64,000 nt of DNA from Alphaproteobacteria bacterium (GTDB lineage: Bacteria > Pseudomonadota > Alphaproteobacteria > Caulobacterales > Maricaulaceae): positions 19,638-83,637 of the forward strand of contig WGNH01000001.1 of the NCBI GenBank assembly GCA_016124665.1, in the 5' to 3' direction. Shown here piece by piece: positions 1 through 8,698 of this stretch. How positions within the stretch are numbered: position 1 is the stretch's first letter; each line of letters begins with the position of its first letter. The position numbers and the translations under genes were made by a program. A model generated the notes under the pieces. It worked only from the letters and a program-made list of their open reading frames with translations. It had not been told where the DNA came from and ran no database searches.

Positions 1-923
1 GCACGGCGGTGTGTTGCCTGTCCTCGCTCAATGCCGAGAAATTCCTCGAGTGGAAAGATGATCCGCGCTTTATCGAGGATATATTCCGCTTCCTCGACAA
101 TGTTCTGGAAGACTTCATCGAGCGCGCGCCGGACGAGATGGCGCGGGCGGTCTATTCCGCCCAACGCGAGCGCTCTGTGGGTCTGGGCCTGATGGGTTTT
201 CACTCTTTCCTGCAAGCCATGAATGCGCCGTTTGAATCGCCGATGGCCAAGTCGTGGAATCTGAAAATGTTCCGGCATATCCGCCAGGAAGCCGACAAGG
301 CGTCGGTGCGGCTGGCGGAGGAACGCGGGGCCTGTCCGGATGCCGAGGAAGCCGGCGTGAAGGCGCGCTTCTCGCACAAGCTGGCGATTGCACCGACCGC
401 GTCGATTTCGATCATTTGCGGCGGTACGTCCGCGGGCATCGAGCCGATCCCGGCCAATTTCTACGTCCACAAGACCCTGTCAGGATCCTTCTCGGTGAAA
501 AACCCGCAATTGACAAAAGTCCTGCAGGCAAAAGGCATGGATACCGAAGAGGTCTGGATCTCGATCCTGGAGCATGAAGGCTCGGTCCAGCATCTCGATT
601 GCCTGGACCAGAACGAGAAAGACCTGTTCAAGACCGCTTTCGAGATTGACCAGCGCTGGGTGATCGAGCATGCGGCGGACCGGACCCCCTATGTCTGCCA
701 GTCGCAATCCCTCAACATTTTCCTGCCCGGTGATGTCGACAAATGGGACTTGCACATGCTGCACTGGACGGCGTGGGAGAAGGGCGTGAAATCGCTCTAT
801 TACTGCCGGTCGAAATCGATCCAGCGGGCCTCCTATGCCGGATCGGCCGACAAGACGGACGCCGAATCCTCAATGATCGAGGCGGCCAAGACCGATTACG
901 AGGAATGCCTCGCCTGTCAGTAG
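1..923 (+). CDS. nrdA: Ribonucleoside-diphosphate reductase alpha subunit, C-terminal part (5' end outside window)
   Basis: Catalytic large subunit of class Ia ribonucleotide reductase, which makes deoxyribonucleotides with NrdB. The reading frame is open to the left edge, so the GTG at 9 is not the real start. About 305 C-terminal residues are visible. They include the barrel-domain segment LAIAPTASISIICGGTSAGIEP-like (about residues 125-146), a stretch with the family's SLYYCRS motif, and a C-terminal tail ending ECLACQ, whose two cysteines would be the redox shuttle that re-reduces the active site. A strong terminator follows 16 bp after the stop. nrdB lies about 1.15 kb downstream, separated by an outer-membrane protein gene. 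Confidence 0.95.
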   Translation, partial: TAVCCLSSLNAEKFLEWKDDPRFIEDIFRFLDNVLEDFIERAPDEMARAVYSAQRERSVGLGLMGFHSFLQAMNAPFESPMAKSWNLKMFRHIRQEADKASVRLAEERGACPDAEEAGVKARFSHKLAIAPTASISIICGGTSAGIEPIPANFYVHKTLSGSFSVKNPQLTKVLQAKGMDTEEVWISILEHEGSVQHLDCLDQNEKDLFKTAFEIDQRWVIEHAADRTPYVCQSQSLNIFLPGDVDKWDLHMLHWTAWEKGVKSLYYCRSKSIQRASYAGSADKTDAESSMIEAAKTDYEECLACQ

Positions 924-938
924 GCAAAATCAATACGG

Positions 939-968
939 AAAAGGGCGGCCATAGAGCCGCCCTTTTTT
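939..968 (+). terminator. Rho-independent terminator after nrdA
   Basis: GGGCGGC (943-949) pairs with GCCGCCC (956-962). The stem is extended by A/T pairs and followed by six T (963-968). It lies 16 bp after the nrdA stop, so nrdA is probably not cotranscribed with the next gene. Confidence 0.9.
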
Positions 969-1052
969 GTTGCACCGCAGCATGTGGGTTTCGAGTCACG
1001 CTTTCAAAATATCCTTCACCATAAGCGGAAGGAAAGCCGTTTTTAACGCGTA

Positions 1053-1068
1053 TTCCAGTATATGGTGT
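1053..1068 (+). promoter_or_regulatory. NrdR-box-like sequence upstream of the barrel-protein gene
   Basis: TTCCAGTATATGGTGT resembles the NrdR consensus ACACWATATAWWGTGT, with the TATAT core and the right GTGT arm intact and a degenerate left arm. It lies 48 bp before the start at 1117. NrdR usually binds paired boxes, and no convincing second box was found here. Tentative. Confidence 0.35.
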
Positions 1069-1116
1069 CCTGAACCGTGCTAATCTGGCACGAGACGAAT
1101 ATGCCGGAGACAGTCT

Positions 1117-1938
1117 GTGACGCGCATTGACGGAATTTCTGCACTGGCCCTGCTGGCGGTTCTCGGAACCGCAGCTACGGCCATGGCGCAGGATGCCGGC
1201 CGCTCTCCGGCGATTTTCGATGTCGATCTCGCCATCCGGACGCCTCTCATGAATGAAGCGGCGGAAAATCCGTTTGCCGACACCAATAATGCCGCAATTG
1301 TGGCTTCCGGCGTGCTGAGCGAGACCGGGCTGAACATCGGCGCGCTGACCGCCTTTTCCGGCTATTCCGCATCGGTCAGTCAGCTGGATGACGCCTCCCG
1401 GATCGAGGTCCGGGTGTTTGATCCGGCACTGCCGTCAAGGGCCAATCGTCTGTTTGATGCCGAATCGGATGTTGATTCGGCCATTGTGCGACCGGTCCGG
1501 GAAACCCGGTCATCGGTGGCGGTCGATTATGTCACCCGGTTTGATTCGCCAGGCGGTGCGGACGGGCTTGACCTGTCCTTCGAGCCGCGGGCGGGTCTGA
1601 GTTTCGGACCGGACGGTTCGGGCGCCGGAGCCGGGGCCGAAGTCCGCATTGGCCGCTATCTGCAGGATGAGGGCGTCCGGCCGTCCTGGTATTTCTTCGC
1701 CGGAGCCGAGCGCCATGCCCTGCTCTATGATCCGCGCGAGGGTTTCAACATGCAGGGGGCGATGACGTTCGAACCCTATGCGGTTGTCGGGGATGCGCAG
1801 GCCGGTGTGGCGCTGCGGCTGGGCGATAATGACCTGTCCTTTGCCTATGTCCGCCGCGAACGTAATGCCCGGATCGGCATTGACGATTATGATGCGGCCG
1901 ACGATTTCGCCGCCTTTTCGCTCAGCCGGCGCTGGTAG
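1117..1938 (+). CDS. Outer-membrane beta-barrel protein, possibly LpxR (lipid A deacylase)-like
   Basis: A 273-residue protein beginning with GTG, with ribosome-binding GGAGA at 1106-1110. A signal peptide is visible (residues 1-24, ending AMAQ). The rest shows alternating polar/hydrophobic strands rich in Gly and aromatic residues, and it ends in Trp, as outer-membrane barrel proteins often do. The C-terminal strands (LSFAYVRRERNARIG and the end FSLSRRW) remind me of the LpxR/DUF2219 family, but I cannot identify catalytic residues. It lies between nrdA and nrdB, which are usually adjacent; there is no obvious functional link. Assignment to a membrane barrel is fairly sure, the family is tentative. 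Confidence 0.7.
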   Translation: MTRIDGISALALLAVLGTAATAMAQDAGRSPAIFDVDLAIRTPLMNEAAENPFADTNNAAIVASGVLSETGLNIGALTAFSGYSASVSQLDDASRIEVRVFDPALPSRANRLFDAESDVDSAIVRPVRETRSSVAVDYVTRFDSPGGADGLDLSFEPRAGLSFGPDGSGAGAGAEVRIGRYLQDEGVRPSWYFFAGAERHALLYDPREGFNMQGAMTFEPYAVVGDAQAGVALRLGDNDLSFAYVRRERNARIGIDDYDAADDFAAFSLSRRW

Positions 1939-2006
1939 TTTTCCACAGACCGCCATTTTCTTGTGAAGAGTGTGCCTACCAGCACTGGACGTTCAGGGCG
2001 CTTTAA

Positions 2007-2022
2007 CCCCAATATGTAGTGA
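2007..2022 (+). promoter_or_regulatory. NrdR-box-like operator upstream of nrdB
   Basis: CCCCAATATGTAGTGA matches most positions of the NrdR consensus ACACWATATAWWGTGT. It lies 53 bp before the nrdB start at 2075, a normal place for NrdR repression of ribonucleotide reductase genes. No clear partner box is seen at the usual spacing. Confidence 0.55.
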
Positions 2023-2074
2023 TAGGGCTCCGCCATCCGGGCGAGTCGCTCTAACAGTCATTCCGGGGTTATCC

Positions 2075-3112
2075 ATGTCCGATTCTGCTTATCTTCCAGG
2101 CCTCATGCCCTCCAGTCATTCCTACAAGCCGTTCCGCTATCCGTGGGCGCACGATTTCTGGAAGAAGCAGCAGCAGGTCCACTGGATGCCGGAAGAGGTG
2201 CCGCTGGGCGAGGACTGCAAGGACTGGGCGACCAAGCTCAATGACCAGGAACGCAACCTCCTGACCCAGATCTTCCGCTTTTTCACCCAGTCGGACGTCG
2301 AAGTGAACGATAATTACATGGAACGCTATGCGCGCGTCTTCAAACCCACCGAGGTGAAGATGATGCTGTCGGCCTTCTCGAACATGGAGACGATCCATAT
2401 CGCCGCCTATGCGCTGCTCCTGGAAACCATCGGCATGCCGGATTCGGAATTTTCCGCCTTCATGGAATACGAGGCGATGAAGGCAAAGCATGACTACATG
2501 CAGGAATTCGGCGTCGAGACGAATGAGGACATTCTGCGCACGCTGGCCATGTTCGGGGCGTTCACCGAAGGGCTGCAGCTGTTTGCCTCCTTCGCCATGC
2601 TGATGAATTTCCCGCGCTTCAACAAGATGAAGGGGATGGGGCAGATCGTCTCCTGGTCGGTGCGCGATGAATCGCTGCACTGCGAGGGCATGATCCGCAT
2701 GTTCCACGAATTTGCAGACGAGACCGGCGCGCTGACCGATGCGGTCAAGGCCGACATTGTCGCCAATTGCAAGCATGTCGTGATGCTGGAAGACAAATTC
2801 ATCGATCTTGCCTTCGAGATGGGCGATGTCGAGGGCATGACGCCGGACGATATCAAGCGCTATATCCGCTATATCGCCGACTGGCGGCTGCGGCAGCTGA
2901 AGCTGGAGCCGATCTACGGGATCGAGAAACACCCGCTGCCCTGGCTGACGGAAATCCTCAACGGGGTGGAGCATGCCAATTTCTTCGAGGCGCGCGCGAC
3001 GGAATATTCCAAGGGCGCGACCAAGGGTGAATGGCATGGCGAAGAGGGCGTGTGGTCGAATTTCGACAAGTGGCAAAAGCAGAAAACCGCCAACGATCTG
3101 CCAGCGGAGTAG
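2075..3112 (+). CDS. nrdB: Ribonucleoside-diphosphate reductase beta subunit
   Basis: Small subunit of class Ia ribonucleotide reductase. It holds the diiron-tyrosyl radical cofactor and passes the radical to NrdA. From the ATG at 2075 the protein has 345 residues. The open frame reaches back to 1970, but the family starts near MSDSAYLPGL. Visible ligands are Asp74, Glu105 and His108, with the radical tyrosine at Tyr112, the spacing of E. coli D84/E115/H118/Y122. Later ligands lie in the EFGVE...E helix and in WSVRDESLHCEG. It follows the NrdR-box-like site, consistent with NrdR control. Confidence 0.95.
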   Translation: MSDSAYLPGLMPSSHSYKPFRYPWAHDFWKKQQQVHWMPEEVPLGEDCKDWATKLNDQERNLLTQIFRFFTQSDVEVNDNYMERYARVFKPTEVKMMLSAFSNMETIHIAAYALLLETIGMPDSEFSAFMEYEAMKAKHDYMQEFGVETNEDILRTLAMFGAFTEGLQLFASFAMLMNFPRFNKMKGMGQIVSWSVRDESLHCEGMIRMFHEFADETGALTDAVKADIVANCKHVVMLEDKFIDLAFEMGDVEGMTPDDIKRYIRYIADWRLRQLKLEPIYGIEKHPLPWLTEILNGVEHANFFEARATEYSKGATKGEWHGEEGVWSNFDKWQKQKTANDLPAE

Positions 3113-3155
3113 GATTCGTCTTGCCCGCACCTGCCGTTTCCGGCATTAGCTGGCC

Positions 3156-4619
3156 ATGAAAACGTTTGAAATCGCAAAAACGCCGGCAGAAGCTGTGGAC
3201 CGGCTGGCCGGCCTTCACCGGACGTCCGTTGAAAATCTGCGCGAGGCGCTGCGTGCCTATCTGGACAAGGGCATTGCGCCGGATGCGAAGGCCCGCGAGG
3301 CCGGGGCCTTTGCCTATCCCGAATTGCGCGTCCGCTATGAGCCGGAAGGCTCGCCGCCGCCGGTCAGCCGCGCCTTCGGCAAGTTTTCCGAACCCGGGCT
3401 TTATGCCACCTCCATCACCGAGCCGGAGCTTTTCCGGGATTATCTGATCGAGCAGCTGACCCTGCTGGATGACCAGTATGACATCACCATCGAGACCGGA
3501 CCGTCAGCGGACGAGATCGCCTTCTCGACCGTGCTGGACGGGGCCGAGGATCTTGATCTGGATGCGGCATCTGTTGCTGATCTGGTGCGCAATTTTCCCT
3601 ATGCGGATCTGGCGAGAATCGACGATGCTCTGCCCAATGGCGAGCGCACGCCGCAGCCCGGCGCGCCGAAACCGCTGACCCTGTTTGATGCGCCGCGGGT
3701 GGATTATTCGCTGCAGCGGCTGAAGCATTATACCGGCAGCCCGTATGAGGATTTCCAGCAATTCATCCTGTTCACGAACTATCACCGCTATGTGGATGCG
3801 TTCGTGGCCTGGGCGATCGGGCAGCTGAAAGAAGACAATGAATATGAGTCGTTTTCCGCGGCCGGTTTCGTCGAGGTTGACGGATCAAGCCGGAATGCCC
3901 GCGCCGATGTCGAGGCCGCGCCCTGGCGGCGTTTTCAGATGCCGGCCTATCATCTCAAAGCCCCGGGCGGCCGCGGCATTACGCTGGTCAATATCGGTGT
4001 TGGCCCCTCGAATGCGAAAACCATTACTGATCACCTCGCCGTACTGCGTCCGCAATGCTGGCTGATGATCGGCCATTGCGGCGGGCTGCGCCATTCCCAG
4101 CGCCTGGGCGATTATGTGCTGGCCCACGCCTATCTGCGCTATGATCGGGTGCTGGACCGGGATCTGCCGCTGGAAATCCCGGTGCCGCCGATTGCCGAGA
4201 TCCAGATTGCGCTGGCGGATGCCGTCAAGCGCGTCTCAGGCGACAGCCGCGCCGATATCAAACGCCGCCTGCGCACCGGTACGGTGGCGACCTATGCCGA
4301 CCGGAACTGGGAGCTGCGCTATCACGCTGAAGCGCGGCGCATCAACCAGTCGCGGGCGATCGCGGTGGACATGGAATCGGCGACGATAGCGGCCAATGGC
4401 TTCCGCCTGCGCGTGCCTTACGGGACGCTTTTGTGCGTTTCCGACAAGCCGTTGCATGGCGAGCTGAAACTGCCGGGCGCGGCCAATCTCTTCTATCAGA
4501 AATCCGTCTCCGAACACCTGATGGCGGGGATTGAAACTGTCGAGATATTGCGCAGCAATGAAGCCAGTGCGCTGCATTCGCGCAAGCTGCGCAGCTTTGA
4601 CGAACCGCCATTCCGGTAA
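3156..4619 (+). CDS. amn: AMP nucleosidase
   Basis: Hydrolyses AMP to adenine and ribose-5-phosphate, a cytosolic step controlling AMP levels. At 487 residues it has the usual full length. The N-terminal regulatory AMP-nucleosidase domain covers about residues 1-160. The C-terminal nucleoside-phosphorylase-like domain carries GHCGGLRHSQRLGDYVLAHA-like and AVDMESATIAANG segments (around residues 305-420), the latter containing the conserved M-E that binds ribose in this fold. It starts 43 bp after nrdB on the same strand, so it may be read through from nrdB, although it need not belong to that function. Confidence 0.93.
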   Translation: MKTFEIAKTPAEAVDRLAGLHRTSVENLREALRAYLDKGIAPDAKAREAGAFAYPELRVRYEPEGSPPPVSRAFGKFSEPGLYATSITEPELFRDYLIEQLTLLDDQYDITIETGPSADEIAFSTVLDGAEDLDLDAASVADLVRNFPYADLARIDDALPNGERTPQPGAPKPLTLFDAPRVDYSLQRLKHYTGSPYEDFQQFILFTNYHRYVDAFVAWAIGQLKEDNEYESFSAAGFVEVDGSSRNARADVEAAPWRRFQMPAYHLKAPGGRGITLVNIGVGPSNAKTITDHLAVLRPQCWLMIGHCGGLRHSQRLGDYVLAHAYLRYDRVLDRDLPLEIPVPPIAEIQIALADAVKRVSGDSRADIKRRLRTGTVATYADRNWELRYHAEARRINQSRAIAVDMESATIAANGFRLRVPYGTLLCVSDKPLHGELKLPGAANLFYQKSVSEHLMAGIETVEILRSNEASALHSRKLRSFDEPPFR

Positions 4620-4717
4620 GGCTAATCCGGACTGCGGAGCGCTGATTCCGATACACAACGCGGTGATCTCTCACGCTTCGTCTTGCCCTTTGTTTCCCCT
4701 TCCGATAGCAGACTGGC

Positions 4718-5482
4718 ATGAGCCGTGTTCTGCCCTTTGAAGGTATCCGCAATTTCCGCCATTTCGGTGATTATACCGCGCTGGATGGCCGCCGCGTCCG
4801 CTCCGGGCTCTACCGGTCAGGGCATTTTCACAATGCCACCGAAGCTGACCGGGCGCGGCTGAAAGAGCTGAAAATCTCTGTGGTGGCCGATCTTCGCCGG
4901 CCGCGGGAACGCGACAATGAACCCTCGAGCTGGGGCGAAGGCTTCCGCATCCTGCAATCGGATGTCGCGGGCCACGCCGAGCCGCCGCATATGCGGTTTT
5001 TGCGCACGGGCGATATGAGTGCGGACGGGGTCGCCGCCTTTATGCGCGCCACCTATCGCCGGCTTCCGAACGAAAAGGGCAATCAGGAGGTTTTCGCCGC
5101 CGGATTGCGCGAGCTGGCCACGCATGGCAGCGAAGAAGGCTTTGTTGTCCATTGCGCCGCCGGAAAGGACCGTACCGGGCTTTTTTGTGCGCTGGCCCTG
5201 TCGCTGGCGGGGGCGTCAAAGGATGATATCTATGATGATTATCTGATGACCAATACGGCGGTTGATTACGACGCGCTGGTGCCGCTGATCCACAAGCGGA
5301 TCGAGGATACCTATGGGCGCAAGGTGCCCGAGGAGTCGATGCGGGTCTTTCTGGGTGTGGAAGCCGATTATCTCGACGAGGCGTTTGACGAGATCGGTTC
5401 CGCGGAAAGCTATGCTGCTGATGTTCTGGGGCTGACCGAAGCGGAAATCGAGGCGGTCCGGGCCAATCTGATAGCGGCGTGA
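4718..5482 (+). CDS. Tyrosine-protein phosphatase family protein (DSP/PTP-like)
   Basis: 254 residues, with the phosphatase signature HCAAGKDRTG (catalytic Cys146, Arg152) and an N-terminal NFRHFGDY segment typical of the bacterial Y_phosphatase3 group. Members of that group dephosphorylate phosphotyrosine or phosphoinositides; the substrate here is unknown. No signal peptide, so probably cytosolic. Its stop codon overlaps the pabB start by 4 bp (GTGA), implying translational coupling with pabB-pabC, though a link between this phosphatase and folate synthesis is not known to me. Confidence 0.85.
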   Translation: MSRVLPFEGIRNFRHFGDYTALDGRRVRSGLYRSGHFHNATEADRARLKELKISVVADLRRPRERDNEPSSWGEGFRILQSDVAGHAEPPHMRFLRTGDMSADGVAAFMRATYRRLPNEKGNQEVFAAGLRELATHGSEEGFVVHCAAGKDRTGLFCALALSLAGASKDDIYDDYLMTNTAVDYDALVPLIHKRIEDTYGRKVPEESMRVFLGVEADYLDEAFDEIGSAESYAADVLGLTEAEIEAVRANLIAA

Positions 5483-6747
5483 GCGACATAGTCCCGGAAC
5501 AACTGGACTGGATCGACCCTGAAAAAGCCTTTGCCGTCTTCCGGATGCAGGACGGCGCGCTTTTGCTGCATGGCGGGCAGAGATCACAATCCCGGCTCTA
5601 TGCCCTTGCGACGGACTGGCTGGAATTCCGGCCCGGCGATGATCTGGATGCCTTTCTGGCCCAAGCCCGCGCGGCGCTGGCGGCAGGACATCAGCTGGCC
5701 GGTCTGTTTTCCTATGAATTCGGCAGCATCCTGGAACCCAAGCTACCGCCTCCGCACAAATGGTTTCCGCTGGTGCAACTCGGCGTCTATCCGGCCTGGG
5801 CGGTGTTTGATCCGGACGGCAGGACGCTGACGCTTCATGGCGATGAAGAAGGCCGCGCGCGGCTGAAAACCGGGCTGCATATCGGCAATCCGCCGGCCAA
5901 ACCGGCAAGTGCGCAGATTACGGCCAACTGGCCGCGGGCGCGCTATCTGGAGGCCTGCCGCACGCTGATCGACCATATCCGCGCCGGCGACATCTATCAG
6001 GCCAATCTCTCGCAGGGCTTTTCGGGCCGGCTCCAGGGCGATCCCTGGGCAGTATTTCTGCGCCTGATCGCGCGCAGTGATGCGCCCCACGCGGCCTGGT
6101 TCCGGCCGGCTAGCAATCATGTAGTGGTAACCAATTCGCCCGAACGTTTCCTGCGGCTTGAAAACGGACGCGTGGAGAGCCGTCCGGTCAAGGGCACACG
6201 GCCGCGCCGCGCTGATCCGGTCGAAGACAGGGCCGAAGCCGAAGCTCTGGAAGCCAGCGCCAAGGACCGGGCGGAAAATCTGATGATTGTCGATCTGGTG
6301 CGGCATGATTTGTCGCGCGTCTGTACGCCCGGCAGTGTGAAGGTGCCGCGTCTCAATGCGGTGGAAAGCTATGCCAATGTGCATCATCTTGTCTCGACCG
6401 TGGAAGGGCAGTTGCAGGACGGCCGGGATGCGCTGGATCTGATCCTTGCGGCCTTCCCGCCCGGCTCGATCACCGGGGCGCCGAAAATCCGGGCGATGGA
6501 GTTGATCGCGGCGGCTGAACAGGAAAGGCGCGGACCCTATTGCGGGGCGCTGGGATGGATTGGCGAGGGCGGTCAGGCGATGGATTTCAATGTCATGATC
6601 CGGACGCTGGACCTGATCCGGACGGATGCTGACTGGCTTGTTACGGCGCGCTCGGGCGGGGCCATTACCATCGATTCCGATCCGCAGGCCGAGTATGAAG
6701 AGACGCTGCAAAAACTGAGCGCGCTGGAAGCGGCGCTGAAAGGATAG
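5479..6747 (+). CDS. pabB: Aminodeoxychorismate synthase component I
   Basis: Converts chorismate plus ammonia to 4-amino-4-deoxychorismate in p-aminobenzoate and folate synthesis. 422 residues, starting with GTG overlapping the previous stop. The chorismate-binding domain fills the C-terminal two thirds, with the signature GSITGAPKIRAMELI (near residue 335), IYQANLSQ and PERFL/SRPVKGTRPR. The glutamine amidotransferase (PabA) is not in this window. The next gene, 2 bp downstream, looks like the lyase for the following step. Anthranilate synthase TrpE is a related alternative, but the pairing with a class IV lyase favours PabB. Confidence 0.9.
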   Translation: MSDIVPEQLDWIDPEKAFAVFRMQDGALLLHGGQRSQSRLYALATDWLEFRPGDDLDAFLAQARAALAAGHQLAGLFSYEFGSILEPKLPPPHKWFPLVQLGVYPAWAVFDPDGRTLTLHGDEEGRARLKTGLHIGNPPAKPASAQITANWPRARYLEACRTLIDHIRAGDIYQANLSQGFSGRLQGDPWAVFLRLIARSDAPHAAWFRPASNHVVVTNSPERFLRLENGRVESRPVKGTRPRRADPVEDRAEAEALEASAKDRAENLMIVDLVRHDLSRVCTPGSVKVPRLNAVESYANVHHLVSTVEGQLQDGRDALDLILAAFPPGSITGAPKIRAMELIAAAEQERRGPYCGALGWIGEGGQAMDFNVMIRTLDLIRTDADWLVTARSGGAITIDSDPQAEYEETLQKLSALEAALKG

Positions 6748-6749
6748 GC

Positions 6750-7553
6750 ATGTTCCGGCGGGGTCAGGATGGCTGGATAGCGGCCGGCGCGGCGGCGCGC
6801 CTGCTGGAGGATCGCGGTTTCCAGCTCGGCGACGGGGTGTTCGAGACCTTCCGGATCCTGAACGGATCCATCCGGCATTCCCGCCTTCATCATAGAAATC
6901 TCGATGCGGCGTGTGCCGCCCTTCAACTCGCACCGCCGGACTGGGACGACATCGAGCGGGCGGTGGCCAGGCTGGCAGCAGGTCCGGACGCGGCAATCGG
7001 AAAAGTGCAGGTCACGCGGGGTGCGGGCGGGCGCGGCCTTGCGCCTGTGACTGTGCCGCAGGAAGCGCTCTATCTGCAATTCTCGCCCTTTCCGGACGTG
7101 CCGCAGACGCTTCGCCTGTCGACCGCTGCCATCCGCCGGTCGGCCTCCAGTCTTTCAACCCGGTTCAAGACGCTGAGCTATGCCGACAATCTGGCAGCCC
7201 GGCGGGAGGCGCTACGCCGGGATGCGGACATGGCGCTCTTGCTGACCGAAAGCGGGCTTGTGTCCGGCGGTGACTGTGCCAACCTGTTCTGGCGCACGGG
7301 CGGACAGGTGCAAACGCCGTCCCTGGCGTGCGGTATCCGCAACGGGGTGATGCGCCAGCAGGTTCTGTCCTGGCTGGAAGACCAGGCCCTCCCGGCCGCC
7401 GAGACCGAGGCCGGCCCCGGCGCGCTGGAGAAGGCCGATCTTGCCTGGGTGACCAATGCTGTGATGGGCGTTGTGCCGGTCTCGGAGATTGACGGGCGCG
7501 CCTTGCCGGTCGCCGATCCGTTGTTTGATGGAATGCGGGCGGCGGCGCTGTGA
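6750..7553 (+). CDS. pabC: Class IV aminotransferase-fold protein, probable aminodeoxychorismate lyase
   Basis: PLP enzyme of the D-amino-acid/branched-chain aminotransferase fold (267 residues). The PLP lysine is in STRFKTLSY (about residue 142), and the family motifs GDGVFETFR (near 30) and ESGLVSGGDCANLFW follow. Placed 2 bp after pabB, it most likely releases pyruvate from aminodeoxychorismate to give p-aminobenzoate. Specificity within this fold cannot be told from sequence alone, so the name rests mainly on context. Its stop is immediately followed by the convergent stop of a TadE-like gene. Confidence 0.85.
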   Translation: MFRRGQDGWIAAGAAARLLEDRGFQLGDGVFETFRILNGSIRHSRLHHRNLDAACAALQLAPPDWDDIERAVARLAAGPDAAIGKVQVTRGAGGRGLAPVTVPQEALYLQFSPFPDVPQTLRLSTAAIRRSASSLSTRFKTLSYADNLAARREALRRDADMALLLTESGLVSGGDCANLFWRTGGQVQTPSLACGIRNGVMRQQVLSWLEDQALPAAETEAGPGALEKADLAWVTNAVMGVVPVSEIDGRALPVADPLFDGMRAAAL

Positions 7554-8090
7554 TCAGTCGCGGCTGACGACCAGCGACTGACGCGGGCGCAGGAAGAATT
7601 CTTCCTCGATATTGAAATCGCCGGTGACTTCCCGGAACGGGGCTTCATAGGCATAGGCCACTTCCACCCAGATCACCGAGCGGCCATTGGTCAGAACACC
7701 GGCCGGAAGGGTGGGCTGGGACCCCGGGGCGCGGGCGGTCATGCCGCGCGCATCGCTCCAGTCGACTTCGACATCGCCGGTCAGGTCCATCGAAACACTG
7801 GAGATGCGGACGGAGAAATTGGCCACGTCAAAGGGCGCGATGATCGCACCGCTGGCGTTCAGGATATCGACCATCTCGTCATCGGTAATGACATCATCCT
7901 GGGCGACAAGGTCCGCGATGGCGCTGGCCGCATTGGTGACCTTGCGGTCGACCGACAGGGCCATCGAGATCTCGACCATGCCCAGATACAAAAGCACCAT
8001 GACCGGGGCGATCAGCGCGAATTCCACGGCGGAAACGCCCTCGCGATTGCCGGCCAGGCGGCGGAGGAAATGGCGCACCGGCCTAATCAT
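7554..8090 (-). CDS. TadE/TadG-family pseudopilin
   Basis: 178-residue minor pilin of the Tad (Flp) system. The N-terminal stretch REGVSAVEFALIAPVM (about residues 17-32) has the A-x-E-F-A-L pattern processed by the prepilin peptidase, followed by a membrane helix to about residue 45. The remainder is a predicted periplasmic domain. It overlaps the preceding TadE-like gene by 8 bp (8083-8090), so the two are cotranscribed leftward. Likely role: pilus initiation or assembly with CpaA and the Tad machinery. Confidence 0.88.
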   Translation of the reverse strand: MIRPVRHFLRRLAGNREGVSAVEFALIAPVMVLLYLGMVEISMALSVDRKVTNAASAIADLVAQDDVITDDEMVDILNASGAIIAPFDVANFSVRISSVSMDLTGDVEVDWSDARGMTARAPGSQPTLPAGVLTNGRSVIWVEVAYAYEAPFREVTGDFNIEEEFFLRPRQSLVVSRD

Positions 8091-8610
8091 CGAAAGGCTC
8101 GTTGCGGAAGACGGTGGAGGACTGGATGAGCCGGCGATTGTCCGGCAGGTTTCCGACCGAGCCGAACATGTCCGGCAGGATCAGCGGATAGCTGTAATAG
8201 ACGCGCACCAGGACGATATCGCCCGCGCGGCCGGGGTCGAAGCCCATATTGCCACCGTTCAGCGTGCCATCCTCGGCGATAGGCGGGGTCGGGTTGACGT
8301 CGTCAAAATCCTCGAAGACCGCGACCTCGAAAACCATCTGGTCGCAATCGGCAATCACTTCGATGCGGTCGCAGACGGCAGTGCGGAAGCTGGCGGCGTC
8401 GCCGCCACCGCCCTGGAGCTGGCCGGTGCGGATCAGGCGGGCGGATTCGAGGACCGCATTCTCGATCACCGTCCCGGCGAAAAACACGGCGGCAACCTCG
8501 ATCAGCGCCATCAGGAAAAAGAAGAAGGGTCCGGCAATCAGCGCGAACTCGACGGCGGTCGCGCCATCGCGATTTTTTCGGAAGGATTTGAAAAAGCCTG
8601 CCTTGCGCAT
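8083..8610 (-). CDS. TadE-like pseudopilin
   Basis: 175 residues, with the same processing motif as its neighbour (RDGATAVEFALIAGPF, residues about 13-28) and a membrane helix. The following domain contains two cysteines near CDRIEVIADC that could form a disulfide. First gene of the leftward pair. Together they supply the two TadE/TadF-type minor pilins normally needed by a Tad apparatus. Which is TadE and which is TadF cannot be decided by eye. Confidence 0.88.
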   Translation of the reverse strand: MRKAGFFKSFRKNRDGATAVEFALIAGPFFFFLMALIEVAAVFFAGTVIENAVLESARLIRTGQLQGGGGDAASFRTAVCDRIEVIADCDQMVFEVAVFEDFDDVNPTPPIAEDGTLNGGNMGFDPGRAGDIVLVRVYYSYPLILPDMFGSVGNLPDNRRLIQSSTVFRNEPFDD

Positions 8611-8698
8611 GATCCGGCTCCGGAAATCAGGCTCTCTCTATAAGGGCCAAGCGCTTAAACCCGCGTGAAGAGGCAGGGTTAACAGGGCGCTACCGGCC

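Noticed and set aside
2069..3130. A 353-codon minus-strand frame
   Set aside because: Antisense to nrdB, which has full active-site residues; the minus frame is a shadow.
5743..6996. A 417-codon minus-strand frame
   Set aside because: Antisense to pabB and pabC; no supporting motif.
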